DNA from: Spirogloea muscicola
Taxonomy: Eukaryota; Streptophyta; Zygnematophyceae; Spirogloeales; Spirogloeaceae
Length of the DNA stretch: 13,079 bases
Direction: 5' to 3'
NCBI GenBank assembly: GCA_009602725.1
Contig: WELB01000121.1
Span: 410,704 to 423,782, forward strand
The position numbers and the translations under genes were made by a program. Below, piece after piece: positions 9,101 through 13,079 of the stretch. The notes under the pieces are model-generated. The model worked only from the letters and a program-made list of their open reading frames with translations. It did not search any database and was not told the DNA's origin. The stretch's first letter is position 1. Each line of letters starts with the position of its first letter.

Positions 9101-10136
9101 TCCAGCTCTGGAACAGGAGATTGTTAGTACCATTAGCTCTCACCATCTTACACACTCATTGTTCCCATCACTTTTAGCCGCTTCAAACCCGGTCCAGTCC
9201 TTTTGGCTGGCTTTTCATATCCATAGCCCCCTCTCGAAGAGCTTCTTCTATTAGAGAGCACTTTCTTCTTCTCTCATCTCCCTCCAGAGCTGAGGGCTGC
9301 GAGCTGCGTGCTGTCATATGGAGCTGCCTCTTAAAGCACCAGCTATAGCAGCAGCTTGTGCCACTGAAAGGGCTCTGGAAGAACAACCACGACTCCTAGC
9401 CTATGGAGCGCTCATTGTTGCACACATGAGGAACGTCTGTGCTACATGCATATGCGCTCAGACATCAGTGTCATACTGCCCCCCCTCCTGAGGCACCAGT
9501 GCTCCTAGACTGGACTCATTTTCTGAACCGCCCACACATGCAGGGCTCTACCACACAAGGAGCTGCCAATGTTATCCGGTGATGCCAGTAGTAGGACCAA
9601 ACTTTATACCCCATAAGGCTGTGCATTTATAGTGCTCCAATGTGTTCTTCGTGCATTGAGACTTTGGCATGAGGATGCAACTCGCAAGCACGCCATGCAC
9701 TGCGTCTTCTTTCCAATGGGCAAACGAGGAGCCTGATTTCAGGCCTCACAAGAACTCAGGTCTGCTCTTTCTGACATGTTTGAGAGTCGTCTGACTCTGC
9801 TCCAAGTAGGTTATACCGAGGTAAACAAGTCTTATCAAAGGCCCATACACCAATTCAAAATTTGATTAAGCAATCGAAGATGAATAGATTAAAACAAGTA
9901 AGAGCTCAGGAGATGCTTCAAGGGAGATCTATCAATCCGACGTGCAGCCAACATTGACTACAAAACTAAGTTGACTTGCACCTTGGCTGCCATTTATGCT
10001 TCGCAGCAATCAACACTAGGGTACATGGCTACAATTAGCAGTGTACAGAGTGAGCGTGCCCCTCTCTAAGTTGAACCGTTCACCTGCTCTGGAAATTGCA
10101 GAAATTGGGCGCGCCGGTAAAGTGCTAGCTCTGCAG

Positions 10137-13079
10137 TCACAATGTGCAGGCATCAGCCACTGCACACCCACTGCCGTGCCGGCTTACCAAGTGCCCTGCG
10201 TTGCAAGTGCCCTCCCGCTTGGACGCGTCCTTGCAATCAAGGTGCCAACCTGCCCTTAAAGGCGACCTGTCAGTGCCCTCCTCAGCCCTTGCTTGACCAC
10301 AGTCACTGTCATCCGACGTCCACGGCAGTCGCAGCGTCCCCACAGGAGGCAGCTCATAAGCCGACAATGGTGGGGACGACGGCGTCTCGGTGGTGGGTGA
10401 TGGGACTGGCCGCGAAAAGGTCGCAGACTGGTACCATGTAACGAGCTTGCCACTTGCTGGGGGCCCTCTCCTGCTTGACAGCTCCTGGAGCAGTGGCACG
10501 CTGGACAGCCAGCCCGGTGGCGTGCCAGGAGAGATGGTGAGGCACCGATCGTACACGTTGATCTCGGCGTGTGTTGGGCAGAAGATCACCATGTCGTCGC
10601 TGCCATCCAGGCCCCGCAACTGCACAAGCGCTGATTAAGCATTTATGACAGGCATGCTGCGACATTTGAGAGATCACAAGTAGCAAGCCGACTTCAATCA
10701 GCTAAGTATGCGTGGCCAAAAATGTGATGAGACACAAAGCCAGACTGTTTCCTAGACTCTAAATAACTGGCCTCTTGCAAGAGGAGCATTGCCATGCACT
10801 GTTGGTACTTCATATACATCTATATTTGACAGAGAATATAGAATGAACGAATTATCACAGCTGTAAGGGATGCAGACATCCTTCATGAAAATGGCATCTA
10901 GACATCCTTCATGCAGTTTATCCAAACCTTGGGTGGGGAAAGAGGTACTACAGGGCAAAACGTGGAGGTGCAGCACTGACCATGAATGTAGCGTCAGCAG
11001 CCAGGCCGCAGCTGACATGGAAGGTGGCAAAGCAGCCCGGTGCGGAACAGCGGGCGGCAGAGCCCTGTTTGCTGCCACATACGCTGCAGTAATCAGGCTT
11101 CCAGGCAATGCGCGCCTCAATGCCGGCCACACCCAGTACCGGCTCTAAGACGTCCGGGTCCCCAAAAGAGGCCTCCGGTGTGAACAGCGCGCACACAACG
11201 TGCGCCCACTGTTCTCCAGGGCTGCTTGTCCTCTTCAGCGCCCCGCCAGGCCGCCTGCAAATTGCACACCTGAGAGAGAAGAATCCGCTGTCAGTTGAGC
11301 ACGCGTTACCTTACCTCACACATTACCTTCTTATTCAGTCTCTGATACCTCTTTACAATTCCTCGTTGGTCAGTGTCGCCCTCGCGTGCAACATGTACTT
11401 GAGCGGCGCCCCAAGCGACCTACCGGGCAGCGACGTTGGCATGGCCGGCTGCCACAGCCTCGCACTTGCGGCACAACCAAGTGGCGCATGCTCGCTTCCA
11501 CCGTGTGCTTGTCATAATTGGCCGCATGCCCATGACGCCGTAGCACGGCTGGTGCACAGCAATGCCGCAGCCGCCGCAGAGTAGAATCTGGAGCAGGCGA
11601 GCACAGTTCCTGCTCAGGAGTTGCTCATTCAATTATTTGTCGTTTGACTACCTGCTGAAGCTACTCAAGATTGTACGATGGCATTTCTGGTACACGTAGG
11701 ACATGTATGAGAAATGGTTGCAGATCCGACTTAGACTCATGGTGAGCTTTAAACCCACTCAGAGGGAGAGCTGCGCGCCACTCACCGGGTTGAAAAGCTC
11801 ATCCTCAGCAACGTTGCAGATGCAGCAAGTCCTTGCCTCCGCCTTGTCCACTGTCTTGCGCGCCCCCCGCTCGCCCAAAGGGCTCGCGGCCTCGTGATCA
11901 GCGGTGGCAGCACCTGTGCTGGTCCTGGCGCTGTCGCAGTCTGCTGTCGCAGGCCGTACGACCGCAGCGCAATGCTCCTCCTTGTGCCGCCTCTCGCCGT
12001 TGCCGCCGGCATCCCGGTCGATCCTGACGCCGTTGACGGGCCCTGCCACCAGGCCCTTGCGGTGGCGCTTGGCAGCCCGGTCTCCCTGCTGAGCCGCAAG
12101 CTCATCCCGGGCCTTCGGTGGGCCTGCAAGAGCGCCCCCCCAACCGCCGCCGCCGCCGCCATCTACACTGCCGCCAGCCCTGGTGCCCACTGCAGCTGCC
12201 TGCTCCTTCATGTTGACGAATGCCACAGGCCCCTGGGCCTGCCTGCCGGAGGGCGCCAGCCTTTCCACGCACGTCCTGTCCGGCATGATGGCAGCAGCCT
12301 CGTCTGCCGGCCCAGCATTGTTGGCGGGCACGGCAGCGGCCTGCCCAAGAGACTGGAGAGAGCAGGGGCTGACGGGACCGCCGCTGGGATGCGGTGTGCC
12401 CTGCCGGGCTGGGGTCGTCAGCGCCGCCCCGCCCACGTCGTCGGATGGCGCGCCGCCGTCCGAGCTTCCGCTGCGCTCCATCACGAAGAAGTGGCTGAGC
12501 TGGTCAATGAGCGTGCCCTGGTCGAGAGCAGCCGGCGACTGCAGCGACTTGCCAAGCCACACGGCAGCGCCTCTGGTCTCGGCAGCGCAATGCTGCCTCT
12601 GCCGCACGTCCGGGGGGCTCGCCGATGCCCGGCGCAGCAGCTGCGGCGCCTGCACGGGAAGCCAAGGGGAGAAGGCGTGCACGGTGCGCATGAATAAAAT
12701 GGTGGCCAGATCAAGTCAATACATTGTCCATGCAATGTATTGGCAATTAGTGGCAAATTGGGGCTACGTGAAGCGAAGGCCTGTGCTAAGGTGGCTAAGG
12801 TAAGGCCAGGTGCTGAGCACCCTCAGCCCCTCCGACGCACCCATGGTCTCCTTGGCACTCGAGGCCTTCCTTCGAGGCTTATGCAAAGGGGCAGTGGCAG
12901 CTCTAACGTGCAACCTTGACGTTGATACTGCCGGCGGCCGCTCGAAGGCCGAGAGCGCACCTCGCTGCACGCGACGGGCGTCGGCGGGAGCTCCGGCGTC
13001 TGGCCGCGCGCTGCGGGGAGGCCGCCGCCGCGCCTCCAGCGCTCGCCCTTGGCGCAAGGCAGCGCGCAGAGCGGCGCCG
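10137..13079 (-). CDS. PHD-zinc knuckle-PHD (PZP / extended PHD) chromatin reader, 5' end beyond the right edge
   Basis: The exons, in transcript order, are 13079-12821 (partial), 12649-11786, 11587-11424, 11269-10981 and 10619-10137. Phases agree at every junction and give 685 residues in the window. The first PHD finger is C361, C364, C378, C381, H386, C389, C413 and C416, with the hallmark CGIAVHQPCYGV (CGI starts at residue 381). It is followed by a zinc knuckle (C430, C433, H452, C455; CAICRRPGGALK then WAHVVCALFTPE) and an atypical PHD (C490, C493, C503, C508, H513, C516, C539, H542). All expected zinc ligands are present. In BRPF, JADE, AF10 and plant ATX proteins this cassette binds the histone H3 tail and nucleosomal DNA. 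The preceding 290 or so residues are low complexity with a basic AAKRHRKG patch resembling a nuclear signal. No bromodomain or SET domain lies in the window. The first intron is the weakest: donor GTGCTC at 12820, acceptor TTCCCGTGCAG ending at 12650. Alternatively the gene starts at an ATG at 12691-12689. Near the end, a good donor at 10187 could lead to a further exon instead of the stop at 10137. Confidence 0.86.
10874..10913. repeat. 14-bp direct repeat in the last intron of the PZP gene
   Basis: AGACATCCTTCATG occurs at 10874-10887 and 10900-10913 (period 26 bp). It lies inside the 361-nt intron between the atypical-PHD exon and the last exon. It is probably a local duplication. Confidence 0.85.
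12717..12742. repeat. Perfect 10-bp inverted repeat with six-base loop
   Basis: CAATACATTG at 12717-12726 and CAATGTATTG at 12733-12742 are exact reverse complements around the loop TCCATG. It falls in the AT-rich 171-nt segment taken here as the first visible intron of the PZP gene. If the gene instead starts at the ATG at 12691, the repeat lies about 25 bases upstream of that ATG, where it would be a leader or promoter element. A terminator role is unlikely in this eukaryotic setting. Confidence 0.8.

Larger units (their letters stand above)
8456..10136. other. Gene-poor AT-richer spacer
   Basis: This 1.7-kb stretch lies between the promoter of the MOS1-like gene and the 3' end of the PZP gene, so it should contain the 3' UTR of the latter and upstream DNA of the former. 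Open frames on both strands are short (under 90 residues) and show no motif, no GC-rich coding composition and no phase-matched splice pattern that I could find. It holds two small direct repeats (8697-8733, 9079-9100) and a TATATAAG string at 8999-9006 on the plus strand that could be a chance TATA-like match. No tRNA, transposase or LTR hallmark is visible. Confidence 0.6.

Overview
This is eukaryotic nuclear DNA, most likely from a green alga (chlorophyte, possibly Trebouxiophyceae; the class is an inference). The evidence is spliced genes with GT-AG introns (donors mostly GTAAGC, GTAAGT or GTGAGC; acceptors TGCAG or CCAG), GC-rich exons rich in Ala, Gly, Pro, Arg and Gln, clearly AT-richer introns and spacers, and proteins of plant-lineage type. 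I see no operons, bacterial genes, CRISPR array, tRNA or rRNA.

Layout. (1) 1-432, plus strand: the 3' end of a gene entering from the left, with one pentatricopeptide-like (PPR-like) helical hairpin followed by a low-complexity tail. (2) 433-1085: a convergent spacer. (3) 1086-8176, minus strand: an eight-exon gene for a 1629-residue protein of the BAT2_N / PRRC2 family, the algal counterpart of plant MODIFIER OF SNC1 (MOS1). Its family signature is split over very short 5' exons (23, 81 and 45 nt of coding sequence), which an open-reading-frame scan misses. All seven junctions agree in phase. (4) 8177-8455: a very GC-rich leader or promoter block with a five-codon upstream ORF. (5) 8456-10136: about 1.7 kb of AT-richer DNA with no recognisable gene and only small direct repeats. 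(6) 10137-13079, minus strand: a gene entering from the right whose product carries a PHD finger, a zinc knuckle and an atypical PHD finger (PZP, or PHD plus extended PHD), the histone-reading cassette of BRPF, JADE, AF10 and ATX proteins. Its exons also join in consistent phase.

The two complete-looking genes are transcribed in the same direction. Both plausibly act on gene expression: MOS1 modulates transcript levels of target genes in plants, and PZP modules read histone H3. Nothing in the sequence shows that they act together. The most rewarding result is the reconstruction of the hidden MOS1-like gene, together with its unusual tryptophan motif arrays (W-G and W-R-R). I found no convincing new multi-gene system.
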